64,000 nucleotides of DNA from Syntrophaceticus sp050949745 (GCA_050949745.1 JBMNGF010000012.1:1-64000); one strand, 5' to 3'; shown: positions 8,252 to 16,823, counted from the first letter of the stretch. The notes: a model not told the origin generated them from the sequence alone. Numbers and translations are program-made.

Positions 8252-9217
8252 GTGAAATCGCAGTGGGTGAAAACCCTGCGGCCTGGACTGGAGGTCGCCA
8301 GTTATTTTGGTGTTTTTGACTTGAATATCGGTAAAACCAAAAGCGGGTCTAAATTTTTGAAGGTACGATTGGGTGATAAGACCGGCACTGTAGAAGGACG
8401 TGTGTGGGACTCTGCTTTAGCTGAGGATCTCTACCAGACACTGTCCACCGGAGATATTGTAATCGTCCAAGGCATTGTCACTGAATTCAATGGGCTCCAG
8501 CTTAATCTGGATACTTGCACCAAGGTAAATAAAGAACATGTAGAATTAAATGATTTTCGTCCCTGTACAGATAAAAGCATCTCCAAGCTGCTTGAAGAAT
8601 TCCAAGCCCTCTTGGACAGTATTACAGATCCACACCTGGATTCTCTTATAAAGACAATTTTCAAGGCTGACTTCCTCGCTGACTTCAGCTGCGCAACAGC
8701 CGCACGGACTATCCATCACGCCTACGGGGGTGGCCTCTTGGAGCATACACTGGAAGTGATGAACTACTGTTGCAAGATCTGTGAGATACAGGGAGAGGTC
8801 ATCAATAGGGACCTGCTGCTAACAGCTGCTGTCCTGCATGATATCGGCAAGATATGGGAATATGACCAGGAATGCCTGTCCTTTAACCTCACTGAGGATG
8901 GACGGCTTCTGGGGGGCCACGTCATTTTAGGCTATGATTTTTTGCGCCAGCAGATAGCTTTAGTTGACGAGTTCCCAGATAGGTTAGCTAAGCAGTTGCT
9001 GCACATGATTTTATCCCATCATGGCCATAAGGAATGGGGAGCAGTTGAAGAACCACATACAGTGGAAGCCACGGCGCTCCACTATGCTGACCTCATGTCA
9101 GCCCGTATCAACCAGGTAAGCCAGTTGGTTAAATCGCACCAGGGACAGGGCGACTGGACAGGTTTTGACCGCTACCTGGGTACGAGTTTATTTATTCCAG
9201 AATACGGAAAGAAGTAA
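8252..9217 (+). CDS. yhaM: 3'-5' exoribonuclease, YhaM family (OB fold + HD domain)
   Basis: This is a YhaM-type 3'-to-5' exonuclease. Residues about 10-95 form an OB-fold nucleic-acid-binding domain (SGSKFLKVRLGDKTGTVEGRVWD in segments) and about 150-280 an HD phosphohydrolase domain with HAYGGGLLEHT (156-166) and HDIGK (196-200). It acts in cytoplasmic RNA/DNA processing. The GTG at 8252 is chosen because GGAGG at 8241-8245 is six bases away; the GTG at 8246 is too close. At 321 residues it has the usual family length. It is monocistronic and ends in a clear intrinsic terminator. Confidence 0.85.
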   Translation: MKSQWVKTLRPGLEVASYFGVFDLNIGKTKSGSKFLKVRLGDKTGTVEGRVWDSALAEDLYQTLSTGDIVIVQGIVTEFNGLQLNLDTCTKVNKEHVELNDFRPCTDKSISKLLEEFQALLDSITDPHLDSLIKTIFKADFLADFSCATAARTIHHAYGGGLLEHTLEVMNYCCKICEIQGEVINRDLLLTAAVLHDIGKIWEYDQECLSFNLTEDGRLLGGHVILGYDFLRQQIALVDEFPDRLAKQLLHMILSHHGHKEWGAVEEPHTVEATALHYADLMSARINQVSQLVKSHQGQGDWTGFDRYLGTSLFIPEYGKK

Positions 9218-9262
9218 GTCATCAAATATTTGCATTGGTATCGGTTTTGCATCGGTTTTTTG

Positions 9263-9300
9263 AATCGGGCTGTCGAATAACTTTGGCAGCCCGATTTTGC
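9263..9300 (+). terminator. Intrinsic terminator of yhaM
   Basis: AATCGGGCTG (9263-9272) pairs perfectly with CAGCCCGATT (9287-9296), followed by a short T run. It lies 45 bp after the yhaM stop. Confidence 0.75.
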
Positions 9301-9612
9301 TTTAGGCTGCCAAATTTGTGGCGCGCTCAGGCGGTATTGGTTTTGGCAGCCTGGTTTGCTTACTGGTCAGCCGGCTCAATAGACTGAGAAGCCCTGTTTT
9401 TCTCTTCGGCAGCCGCGTTTTTGGCTTAAGAACCCTGGCTTATGACCTGAAATATTTATGCCCCACTATCTTCTATAGGGCGGCCAATCTGGGCGCACGG
9501 CCCCTGGTGTTGTTACCTTGTCAGCCGCCTCATTGGCCGGAGCAGCCCTGGCAGCCCGGTATCGCTCTTATGTGTCATTTGTGGGACGCGAGAACCGTCC
9601 CCGCATCCCGCG
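9281..9612. repeat. Repeat-rich intergenic stretch: GGCAGCC motifs and a REP-like palindrome
   Basis: Between yhaM and the polyprenyl synthase, GGCAGCC or its close variants recur at irregular spacing (for example near 9285, 9305, 9345, 9412 and 9550). The stretch ends in a GGGACGCG-AGAACCGTCCCC-GCATCCC element at about 9583-9612, one member of a palindrome family seen also at 15570, 53989 and 60260. Open frames here have atypical composition and no ribosome-binding site; no gene is supported. Confidence 0.5.
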
Positions 9613-9715
9613 AATAACTGATGGATATCTTTAATCATCGAGGATAACCTATTATCGAGAGAACAATACCCGCTGGCAATAACCCAATCGGAGAATGCAG
9701 CAGAAAGGAACTTTG

Positions 9716-10696
9716 ATGAGGACTCTAGTCTTAGAAAAAACAATGGATTTTCAACCCCTTTTGGAGAAAGTAGAGCAGCGCCTGCAGGAGGAAGCTGTCA
9801 ATCAAAGGGGGATAATTGGCAATTTGGCTGTCCATATCATCAAAGCCGGCGGCAAACGGCTGCGCCCTCTGCTGGTTATCCTGTCCGGTTGGAAAGAGGA
9901 TTTGAACTATAATCCTCTTCTCAATGCAGCTATTGCCGCTGAACTGCTCCATACTGCTTCTCTAATCCATGATGACATTATTGACAGAGCTGATAATAGG
10001 CGAGGGATCCCTACACTCAATGCAGTTAAAGGAGAGCATGCAGCTGTTATAACAGGGGACTACCTTTTTGCCCGTGCCCTTACTCTGCTTTCCAAACAAA
10101 ACACAAACAGGGCTCTGCCCTGTCTGGTCCAATCGATCGAATCGATGTGTGAAGGCATTATTGAAGAAATCAGCTCAGTCTACAATCCTGCCACAACTGA
10201 AAAGGATTACCTTTCCCGAATCGACAAAAAAACAGCATCTCTGGTGGCTGCCTGCTGTGAAGCAGGGGCGCGCATCAGGGAGGCTTCACCGGAGGAGGTG
10301 GATGCCCATGCTGCCTTTGGCCGTAATTTAGGCATGTGTTTTCAGATCATCGATGATATTCTGGATTTCACTGCAGACGAAAAAACCCTAGGCAAACCGG
10401 CGAATTCCGACTTTTCCCAGGGTATATTAACCCTACCTGTCATTTACCTTCTTCAAGACTCAAACTGGAGCCAGCCAGTCAGGAGGATGATCGCAAAACG
10501 CAGCTTTACAAATGATGAACTCTCCTTTGTAAAGGAGGGCATTCACAAGACTACAAGCCTACAGCTGGCCTACCAAAAGGCACTGGAATATCAAGATAGG
10601 GCCAGGGCCTGCTTGGCTTCCCTCACTACCACACCTGAGCCTGTACGGCCTATTTTTCATAGAATCACTGAGATGGTGATAGATAGAATTAGGTAG
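9716..10696 (+). CDS. Long-chain polyprenyl diphosphate synthase (HepT/IspB-like)
   Basis: This trans-prenyltransferase condenses isopentenyl diphosphate onto an allylic diphosphate. The two Asp-rich motifs are DDIID (86-90) and DDILD (213-217), with GGKRLRP at 45-51 for substrate binding. The ATG at 9716 is preceded by AGAAAGGA; an in-frame ATG at 9695 has no ribosome-binding site. Usual products are hepta- to decaprenyl diphosphate for menaquinone side chains. Its 3' end faces a YtpB-like terpene synthase, which in Bacillus uses heptaprenyl diphosphate, suggesting a shared substrate. No menaquinone genes are in the window. Confidence 0.88.
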   Translation: MRTLVLEKTMDFQPLLEKVEQRLQEEAVNQRGIIGNLAVHIIKAGGKRLRPLLVILSGWKEDLNYNPLLNAAIAAELLHTASLIHDDIIDRADNRRGIPTLNAVKGEHAAVITGDYLFARALTLLSKQNTNRALPCLVQSIESMCEGIIEEISSVYNPATTEKDYLSRIDKKTASLVAACCEAGARIREASPEEVDAHAAFGRNLGMCFQIIDDILDFTADEKTLGKPANSDFSQGILTLPVIYLLQDSNWSQPVRRMIAKRSFTNDELSFVKEGIHKTTSLQLAYQKALEYQDRARACLASLTTTPEPVRPIFHRITEMVIDRIR

Positions 10697-10815
10697 CTTG
10701 TTGAACGGTGCATTTGTTGAACAGTTGGCCAGTTAGCCAGTTGACCGCTGGCCTATTCCATTTGGCAGTTGGCCATTTGGCAGACATCCAGCAATAGTTC
10801 ATTACTACATCGTTA

Positions 10816-11916
10816 TTAAATCTTACCCTTTTTGCGCAGACTGCGGCAGACCCGATACATGCGCATGGTTTCATTCCCCCCTGTTTCCAATATGGCCATA
10901 GAATCACTCTCCAGGCCTTGAGCCTCGACCTTGGGGTCGGAGAGGTAAAAGGCAGGGAGTCCCTGGACAACTGTTGTGTGGAACAAGGGGTCGGGCATCT
11001 GTGCTGCCTGCTCCAGAGACTGTTCCAAGAAAAGGATAAGCCGCTCACAGCAGTGCTCCTTGGTTTCATAATATGAAAGGAAGTTCAGATCACCCTCCTG
11101 CCGGTCCTCTTCCTGATCAATGAAGTAGTCCAGGAGAATGTGCAGCCCGCAGATCCAGGGAAAATACCCTTTTGTGATCCTCTTGGCTGTTTCCCCATCC
11201 AGCTTCGTCCGGGCGGCAGCAGCTATAAGGGCAAAAATACCTAATGTGGAGCCGGTAGCAGCCGCAAACTCCCACCAATCAAGCCCAGGGAGTTCTGTTC
11301 TATGCTCTGCGAAAAACTCCTGCAGATAGCCCTCTCTTAAGGGAATATATGTATGTTTGTAAGTCTGCAAACTGCTGTAAAGAGAGGCTAGATCCATGAC
11401 ATCCTCTTTCACAAGCTGATAGGAAGGTAGCTGTATCAAAACTTTGCGGCACTCAGCCACAAGGCTTGCCAGATAGCCACCATCATCTTTATGAGGATAA
11501 AGACTATAATAATCCCTACTGCCCGCAGTATCCTCCGGTTCGAGTGCATCTGTAAAAGCCAGGTGCAGTTGGCGGAAGGCGGCCATATCCAGACAGTCAG
11601 CACGGTCGCAGAGGTTGTCCAAATAATCGCTGATGGTCTGCAGGGCTACAATAAAAAAAAGAGTGTCTTGATGGGCACCCTCCATAAGTGTGTAGACACT
11701 CCCCCCCAGACAATGAAACTTCTTTTTTTCGATGCTGGCCAGACCCTGCTGCCGCAGCTCCTGATCAGCTGCTTTATCGATTATCTCCTTCCATCCCTGC
11801 AGCTCCTTTTCCACTCTGGGGAAAACAGTAGTGACAAAGCGTGTCAACATAGTCAGCTTTTTCGCTGCCCCTGTCAGACCATAGTTTTGCGTATTGATCC
11901 TCAAATAATTCACCAT
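10816..11916 (-). CDS. DUF2600 protein, YtpB-like (tetraprenyl-beta-curcumene synthase family)
   Basis: This matches the DUF2600 family, whose Bacillus member YtpB is a class-IB terpene synthase cyclising heptaprenyl diphosphate to a C35 sesquarterpene. The acidic substrate-binding segment DYLDNLCDR lies at 97-105 (Asp at 97, 100 and 104), and a second acidic stretch near DYFIDQEEDRQEGD is in the C-terminal half. The length, 366 residues, is typical. It converges with the polyprenyl synthase, so pathway coupling is plausible although the two are not in one operon. The 10697-10815 gap holds degenerate TTGGCCA/GCCAGTTGG repeats only. Confidence 0.85.
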   Translation of the reverse strand: MVNYLRINTQNYGLTGAAKKLTMLTRFVTTVFPRVEKELQGWKEIIDKAADQELRQQGLASIEKKKFHCLGGSVYTLMEGAHQDTLFFIVALQTISDYLDNLCDRADCLDMAAFRQLHLAFTDALEPEDTAGSRDYYSLYPHKDDGGYLASLVAECRKVLIQLPSYQLVKEDVMDLASLYSSLQTYKHTYIPLREGYLQEFFAEHRTELPGLDWWEFAAATGSTLGIFALIAAAARTKLDGETAKRITKGYFPWICGLHILLDYFIDQEEDRQEGDLNFLSYYETKEHCCERLILFLEQSLEQAAQMPDPLFHTTVVQGLPAFYLSDPKVEAQGLESDSMAILETGGNETMRMYRVCRSLRKKGKI

Positions 11917-11977
11917 CCAATATAAGTAAGAACATTATCTCCTATTTTAACACAGCTAGCAATCGGATGTGGCACGG

Positions 11978-12064
11978 GTGGCGCGGGGACCTTTCGTTTG
12001 CCACATTTTAGTCAGTGGGTGTGGCGCGGGTGGGTGTGGCGCGGGGACCTTTCGTTTGCCACAT
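11978..12064. repeat. Two identical 29-bp palindromic repeats
   Basis: The same 29-bp unit, beginning GTGGCGCGGGGACC and ending GTTTGCCACAT, occurs at 11978-12006 and 12036-12064. Each has GTGGC/GCCAC arms. It is related to the GGGGACGGTTC palindrome family. The 341-bp gap (11917-12257) otherwise contains short hairpins, the family-B motif at 12222-12238, and no gene. Confidence 0.75.
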
Positions 12065-12257
12065 CGGGGCCGGTAGGTGTAGCGGAAAGTATGCTACCGC
12101 ATCCCGAGGCCAGTCTCTAGCAAAGTAGACGATCGTCATTCATCCTGATAGAAGGACCGTCTCCTTGATGGCCCCTGATAGCGGCGGATAGCCCAACGAA
12201 ACGGTCATCCGCTTGCACCTTGACCCATCACCAGAACCGGCCCCCTGATTGGCCCCT

Positions 12258-13349
12258 CTACCCGAAGAAAGCGTCTACATTTTCGTGTTTGGCTTCCAGG
12301 GGGATGTGGCAGCCGGAGCCGAGTATGAAGCCGCCGTCCTTCCCCAGTTCGCTCTTCAGTTTGCGGCAGTAATCGCTGACCTGCTGTGGGGTTCCAAGTG
12401 TGAAAAGGGGTGCGCCCACATCTCCGATAATACAGCTATGGCCGCCCAGCACCTGGTGAGCACGGAAAATATCTGTGGTTCCATCCAGTTCGATCACAAC
12501 TTTTCCTGCCGGAAGCTCCAAAAAATACTCCAGGTTCTTTGTCCAATCGCTGTCCAGGTGGAAGATAGGAGTGATGCCTGCCTCGAGCAGACCACTGGCA
12601 GTCTGCTTCATAAAAGGCCAGACAAAGCGTTCAAAAAGGGATACAGATATCAATTGACAGGTAAGGCGTGCTGTTCCAACGAACAGCCTGGGGATCCCTG
12701 TTTCCCTGGCAGAAGCGGCCCCGTCAGCTATCATATCCTCTGTGATCCTTTCGAGCACACGCTCCAGAAGGGATGGCACTTGGTACATATCACGGATAAA
12801 CTGTTCAAGGGAACGCATCATACAGAGCAAGGGTGATGCCAGAACAGTAAAGCCGCCGTAGAGAAAGGTTTGCCCACGGTCTCTGGCATGTTCGATTTGC
12901 CCTTTTAAGATATCTGTCTTCAGCAATTTGGCACAGGCGATCTCTTCATCACCGATCTGATGCACCCGTTTCCAGTATTGATGCAGAAATTCATGATATC
13001 CGGCTTCCAAGATGAATTGATAGTCCTGGCGAGTGATGGCTTCATACTCCACCATCTGGTACTCGCTGTCAACTGGCAGATCAACACCGGGCATCATCGG
13101 CTTCATGAAACCGATCACCTTTTGGACTGGGCCATGAAATATAAAATAGACGGAGCGCATCAGATCCCAATCAGGGAACTCTTGGTGCAGCTGGTCAAAT
13201 GCCCACTCCGCCTTATTATAATCATACATAAATTCATAATTGGACAGACCTGCCCTTCTCCCCGCATAACTTTCGATCAGTGGTGCACAGGGTATCCGGT
13301 CAGGTTTGCCTAGAGAAATAGCTGTCTGCAACCGCTCATCAGGGGTCAA
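12258..13349 (-). CDS. Uroporphyrinogen decarboxylase-family corrinoid methyltransferase (MtaA/CmuA-type)
   Basis: This 363-residue URO-D fold protein starts MTPDERLQTAISLGKPDRIP, the usual N-terminus of MtaA/MtbA-like cobalamin:coenzyme methyltransferases and their homologues. In such systems it moves a methyl group between a corrinoid protein and a second acceptor, via zinc. It starts at a TTG (13347-13349) overlapping the TGA stop of the DUF1638 gene by 4 bp, so translation is coupled. The adjoining corrinoid protein supports a methyl-transfer role rather than haem synthesis. The methyl donor and acceptor cannot be read from the sequence. Confidence 0.82.
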   Translation of the reverse strand: MTPDERLQTAISLGKPDRIPCAPLIESYAGRRAGLSNYEFMYDYNKAEWAFDQLHQEFPDWDLMRSVYFIFHGPVQKVIGFMKPMMPGVDLPVDSEYQMVEYEAITRQDYQFILEAGYHEFLHQYWKRVHQIGDEEIACAKLLKTDILKGQIEHARDRGQTFLYGGFTVLASPLLCMMRSLEQFIRDMYQVPSLLERVLERITEDMIADGAASARETGIPRLFVGTARLTCQLISVSLFERFVWPFMKQTASGLLEAGITPIFHLDSDWTKNLEYFLELPAGKVVIELDGTTDIFRAHQVLGGHSCIIGDVGAPLFTLGTPQQVSDYCRKLKSELGKDGGFILGSGCHIPLEAKHENVDAFFG

Positions 13350-14038
13350 ATAGAGATCACATCCTGCATCTTTGGTTGTGAAATGTTATAACCAAAATAC
13401 TCAAACTTAACCTTGTCTCCCGGTTCAACAATCACAAAATCCTCATCCCACTGGCCGCTCAGGGCCTTGTAAAGCACATCCAATGTGCCATCAACCACAT
13501 TACAGTCCAACTCAAACAGGTCTGCAAATTCCTGTACTTCAGCGACCACGTCATACAGTTGATCAACACCTGTATTGATCACATCCAGGCTTTTATATCC
13601 CTTCAACATGACATTAAAGACCATCTGCGATTTTTCATAACCATATTTCATCAGACAGCGGTCGTATTCTGTGGCTATGCCGCTATCACTGGTCATCCAG
13701 CCTTTGGTCAGGTAGTAGGCACACCCTTCCTTATTTAAGTCATTCCTGCGTTCATTGCTTCCCAAAAGCACAGAGATACAGTCATCCATCTTGGGAATGA
13801 TTAAACGGGCATCTCTAGAAGAAAGCCCTAGCACTGCATTGCCACAGTAGCCAAATATGAGCAGAATGTTTTCGGCATTTTCACACTTATCTATTTGCTC
13901 CTGGAGTTGCTGCTGGAGTTTGTGCGGAAATTTATGAAGTGATGATGGCATCCATAGATAAGGAGATTGGCACTTTACTTTATCTGCAGCATATAATACT
14001 TCTTTTTTTATTGTCTCGCAAGCTATAATTAGTGTCAT
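13346..14038 (-). CDS. DUF1638 protein
   Basis: This 230-residue protein matches DUF1638, a family of unknown function usually found beside corrinoid proteins and methyltransferases in anaerobes. It begins MTLIIACETIKKEV; conserved-looking segments include FGYCGNAVLGL and a Cys in CDISVLLG-like context (CISVLLGS). There is no signal peptide or membrane segment. It overlaps the corrinoid-protein stop by 4 bp (ATGA) and the methyltransferase start by 4 bp, so the three are tightly coupled. Function is inferred only by association: possibly assembly, activation or methyl-transfer accessory. Confidence 0.8.
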   Translation of the reverse strand: MTLIIACETIKKEVLYAADKVKCQSPYLWMPSSLHKFPHKLQQQLQEQIDKCENAENILLIFGYCGNAVLGLSSRDARLIIPKMDDCISVLLGSNERRNDLNKEGCAYYLTKGWMTSDSGIATEYDRCLMKYGYEKSQMVFNVMLKGYKSLDVINTGVDQLYDVVAEVQEFADLFELDCNVVDGTLDVLYKALSGQWDEDFVIVEPGDKVKFEYFGYNISQPKMQDVISI

Positions 14039-14703
14039 ACCGCCCCTACCATCGATTTCGGTAAAGAATTATCATCAATATTGAGGATACGCTGGCACAC
14101 CTCTACACCAGAAGCACAGTCTGTGACACAGTAATCAGCACCCACATACTCCCGGACATCATCATTAACCAGGCCGCCGATCATGACTTGCACATCTCTG
14201 CGCAAACCTAAATCTTTAAGGGATTGTGTAGTGGTGCGCATAAGTTCATAAGAAGAGGTCAAGAGCCCGGAAAGGCCCAGAACTTTTGCCTCATTCTTGA
14301 GTACGGCATCAATAAATGCCTCTGGAGAAACATCGACACCCATGTCGACAACACTGATCCCTCGAGCCCTGAGCAGCCCAACAGTCAGGTTCTTGCCGAT
14401 ATCATGGATGTCTCCTTCTACAGTCCCGATAACGACCTGTGGTTTCAGGGCGGAATTGCTGTTTTGAGTGATGGGTATGATGGTGAGTACCCTTTGAAAG
14501 ATAAGGGAGGCCATAATAAGGTCAGCTATATAGTATTTCTCCTGTTCATAGAGATACCCTACCCTTTCCATACCCTGTCTTATGTTCTCGATCAAATCCA
14601 GGGAACTAGCCCCTCTTTCCAGCCCTATTTTCACTAACCGCACTACCTTCTCCTCATCCAGCGTCTCCACAGCAGTAGCCAGCATCATACGGGTTTTTGG
14701 CAA
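14035..14703 (-). CDS. Corrinoid (B12-binding) methyltransferase protein, MtaC/MttC-like
   Basis: This 222-residue corrinoid carrier has a helical cap domain (about 15-90) and a Rossmann-like B12-binding domain. The motif EGDIHDIGKNL (DxHxxG) supplies the lower-axial His ligand to cobalt; GLSGLLTSS and GGLVN are the second and third nucleotide-loop motifs. It carries methyl groups between methyltransferases in the cytoplasm. The TTG start at 14703 is preceded by GAGGGGG. It is first in a three-gene operon with DUF1638 and the UroD-type methyltransferase. The usual substrate methyltransferase (MtaB/MttB-type) is absent. Confidence 0.87.
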   Translation of the reverse strand: MPKTRMMLATAVETLDEEKVVRLVKIGLERGASSLDLIENIRQGMERVGYLYEQEKYYIADLIMASLIFQRVLTIIPITQNSNSALKPQVVIGTVEGDIHDIGKNLTVGLLRARGISVVDMGVDVSPEAFIDAVLKNEAKVLGLSGLLTSSYELMRTTTQSLKDLGLRRDVQVMIGGLVNDDVREYVGADYCVTDCASGVEVCQRILNIDDNSLPKSMVGAV

Positions 14704-14748
14704 CTAAATACCCCCTCTTTTCGCGCTGAAAACTGGATAATGAACTAA

Positions 14749-15477
14749 TTATAAGTTGAGAAGCTTTTTATCTTGAACAAACTGTGCAGAAACTGCGTGC
14801 AGCTGTAAACAGTCGGAACGGCCATAGATCTTACCCCAACCCATGACCTTTTGTTCAGCTGATAACAGCTTTTGCTCAATCACTAGCAACGGACTATCAG
14901 GCGAGATTGCCAGCAAAGATGCGACTTCTTGGTCAGCGGCAGCAGCGTATATTGACACTTCATTTTTTACAGAAAATAGTTTGCCATGTTTAGCGACCAT
15001 CTTTGCAAAAGGTATATATTCAATCTCTTTCTCGATTAAAGGTTTGCCTTTTATATAAGGCATATATTTGATGTCATAGGCGGCTTCTTTTGTCTCTTTA
15101 TAGAGAATACGCTTGATTATTATTGCTTTACCTTTTTCCGTAAGTTCAAGCTGGTCGCGGATAGCATCATCAGGATCGACAATGGTTGCCTCCAATAATT
15201 TCACCCTTTTGGGGTAATCCCCCATAACCTCCATCTCATCGAAATGCAAGGTCAGCAAGTCGTAACGGGGCTGTTCTACAAAATTCCCTTTGCCTGGTAT
15301 TGAACGTAGATACCCGGCCCGTGTAAGTAAGCCCAACCCATTCCGCACAGTCATTTTGCTGGTGCTGTATTCCGCACAGAGTTTTGACTCAGAGGGAAGC
15401 ATATCTCCCGGTTTTAACTGTCCATCCTTAATACTCTTAATGATATCGTCAGCTATACGAACATACAGAGGTTTCAT
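14749..15477 (-). CDS. GntR-family transcriptional regulator with UTRA domain
   Basis: This is a HutC-subfamily GntR regulator. The N-terminal winged helix is MKPLYVRIADDIIKSI through PGDMLPSESKLCAEY and SKMTVRNGLGLL; the C-terminal UTRA ligand domain follows from about residue 85. The start at 15477 is the best fit to family N-termini, with GGATGTGA upstream. A frame reaching 15600 reads through a REP-like palindrome and is unlikely. It lies 45 bp upstream of the corrinoid operon in the same orientation and probably controls it in response to a small ligand. Confidence 0.85.
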   Translation of the reverse strand: MKPLYVRIADDIIKSIKDGQLKPGDMLPSESKLCAEYSTSKMTVRNGLGLLTRAGYLRSIPGKGNFVEQPRYDLLTLHFDEMEVMGDYPKRVKLLEATIVDPDDAIRDQLELTEKGKAIIIKRILYKETKEAAYDIKYMPYIKGKPLIEKEIEYIPFAKMVAKHGKLFSVKNEVSIYAAAADQEVASLLAISPDSPLLVIEQKLLSAEQKVMGWGKIYGRSDCLQLHAVSAQFVQDKKLLNL

Positions 15478-15599
15478 TAAAATCACATCCATTTCGGAAC
15501 GTGACAGTGGAACGAATCCTTTGTCACACAATTTCGTGACAGATAGATGTCCCTCTGTCCCCATAAGTAGACGCGAGAACCGTCCCCGTGTCCCGCTCA
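15478..15599. repeat. Composite palindromic repeats upstream of the GntR gene
   Basis: A palindrome at about 15496-15535 (minus strand GTGACAAAGGATTCG, then TTCCACTGTCACGTTCC) matches the one at 2405-2434. A GACGCG-AGAACCGTCCCC-GTGTC element follows at 15570-15595. Both belong to intergenic families found elsewhere in the window. They separate the regulator from the gene-poor region to the right. Confidence 0.6.
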
Positions 15600-15841
15600 C
15601 CCGGTATATACCAGTACATAAACATTAGCATATCCAGCGCTATCGGTCAAGTAGGCCTTATAATAACCTCTTCTACCTCCAGAATGAAACCCTTTCCTGC
15701 TACCTGCTAGTCACCGAAACTATCCCCGTGATGGTAGGCACACTAATACAGATGACCCGGACAGTGCCGGGCCATCCAGAATGTATGCTAGATCCCTGTG
15801 GTGATTGGCCTGGATAACTAGCGCAGTTCCCCTAATGGAAG

Positions 15842-16006
15842 CTAGCAGAGTTTGATGGAGCGACAAGATGAGCTTGTACTCGGACCCATCAGCGGAACCC
15901 TCCCTCTGATGGCACCGGTGACCTGACCGTTAGACTCTGCTCCTTCATCTATCGCCTTAATAATCCGTTTTAGAAGCTCCCGGAAAAGCATCTCCTTATC
16001 ATTCAT
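15842..16006 (-). pseudogene. 54-codon ORF, probable 5' remnant of a PAS/sigma-54-type regulator
   Basis: A good Shine-Dalgarno (AATGGAGGTGG) precedes an ATG at 16006. The first 22 residues, MNDKEMLFRELLKRIIKAID and then EG, resemble the N-terminus of PAS-domain sigma-54 activators of Clostridia. The frame then runs into a repeat (GACCCATCAGCGGAACC family) and stops at 15842-15844. This looks like a gene start cut off by repeat-rich DNA. The similarity is from memory and short, so the assignment is tentative. The surrounding 15600-16617 holds no other supported gene. Confidence 0.35.
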
Positions 16007-16165
16007 TAATTAACCACCTCCATTAAAATTTTACCGACAAACTGCAGGTTGGTAATATGGTGGTCTTGCGCTGTCCCTTAACCAGTTGACCTCCTGAAGA
16101 CAACGATAGAATGAGCTTGTACCAGGTCCCTACCGGAAATGACCCTGTGATGGCCCTCTGATGGT
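15862..16165. repeat. Two degenerate copies of an ATGAGCTTGTAC...GACC...TGATGG element
   Basis: ATGAGCTTGTAC occurs exactly at 15868-15879 and 16111-16122. Each copy is followed by GGACCC or GGTCCC, then a segment ending CTCTGATGG. The elements are 243 bp apart and related to the GACCCATCACCAGAACC family at 3147 and 12222. They may be remnants of a small non-autonomous element. Confidence 0.45.
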
Positions 16166-16639
16166 CAATGCAACGATGCTTTTTTGATAAGGTCTGATTC
16201 TTTGATAAGAAATATGGTGGAATAGATGCTAAGTATGTTAGAAATTATCAGGCTGTGTAAATAGGGTGCCTTTGAGATTTGAATTGGGTAAATTGTTAAC
16301 AGTATTACAGAATCATTTTTCTCTAACCTACATAAACAGTGAATAAAAAATTGAGCGGAGAGTTCATATAAACTTATATCTTTATTCACACAGCCTAATA
16401 AATATTGTTACGAAGATAAGCAGCATTTTTATGTATATCGCTGCTATATTAATGTTGCAAATATAATGCCAATAGCCAAATGAGCTCCCCTATAAAAGGC
16501 CCAATGTGGCTTACCTCTCTTATTTAGCCGTTGTAACGTGCCATTCTTAACCGCGGCCACTGTCCTGATAATACTCCGATGCCTTTGCAAAATGACACAT
16601 TTCAGTAGTAATATGGCTGTATTATATAAAAACCTGCCG

Positions 16640-16680
16640 TAAAAATGATAAGATGTGTCGTAATTACGGCACATCTTATC
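16640..16680 (-). terminator. 34-bp palindrome with U-tract: terminator of the copy 1 channel gene
   Basis: GATAAGATGTGTCGTAA (16647-16663) pairs with TTACGGCACATCTTATC (16664-16680), with one G-T pair. On the minus strand it is followed by ATTTTTA, giving an intrinsic terminator 144 bp beyond the formate/nitrite channel stop. It lies 29 bp inside the left breakpoint of the duplication. Confidence 0.7.
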
Positions 16681-16823
16681 AAGTGACACACTTCAATTTC
16701 GCCAAAAGCGCATCAATACAAAGCAATCGGACAAATGCCTAAATCTTTTTAATAAAAGGCAGCTTCCGAAAATTCGTTATAATTACCTAAGGCCATCTTA
16801 ATTAGCATACAAAGCTCTGGTTA

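Noticed and set aside
9318..9617. 99-codon frame after yhaM
   Set aside because: It lies in repeat-rich DNA, overlaps a REP-like element, and has no ribosome-binding site or recognisable protein features.
12258..13349. Haem biosynthesis uroporphyrinogen decarboxylase (HemE)
   Set aside because: Context (corrinoid protein, DUF1638, GntR) and the divergent sequence indicate a methyltransferase relative; no other haem genes are adjacent.
16165..16389. 74-codon minus-strand frame (MNKDISLYEL...) left of the duplication
   Set aside because: No Shine-Dalgarno and no recognised family; Ile/Ser/Leu-rich AT-biased composition fits a chance frame or old transposase debris.
16444..16689. 81-codon minus-strand frame at the duplication edge
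   Set aside because: It runs through the terminator palindrome and has no ribosome-binding site.
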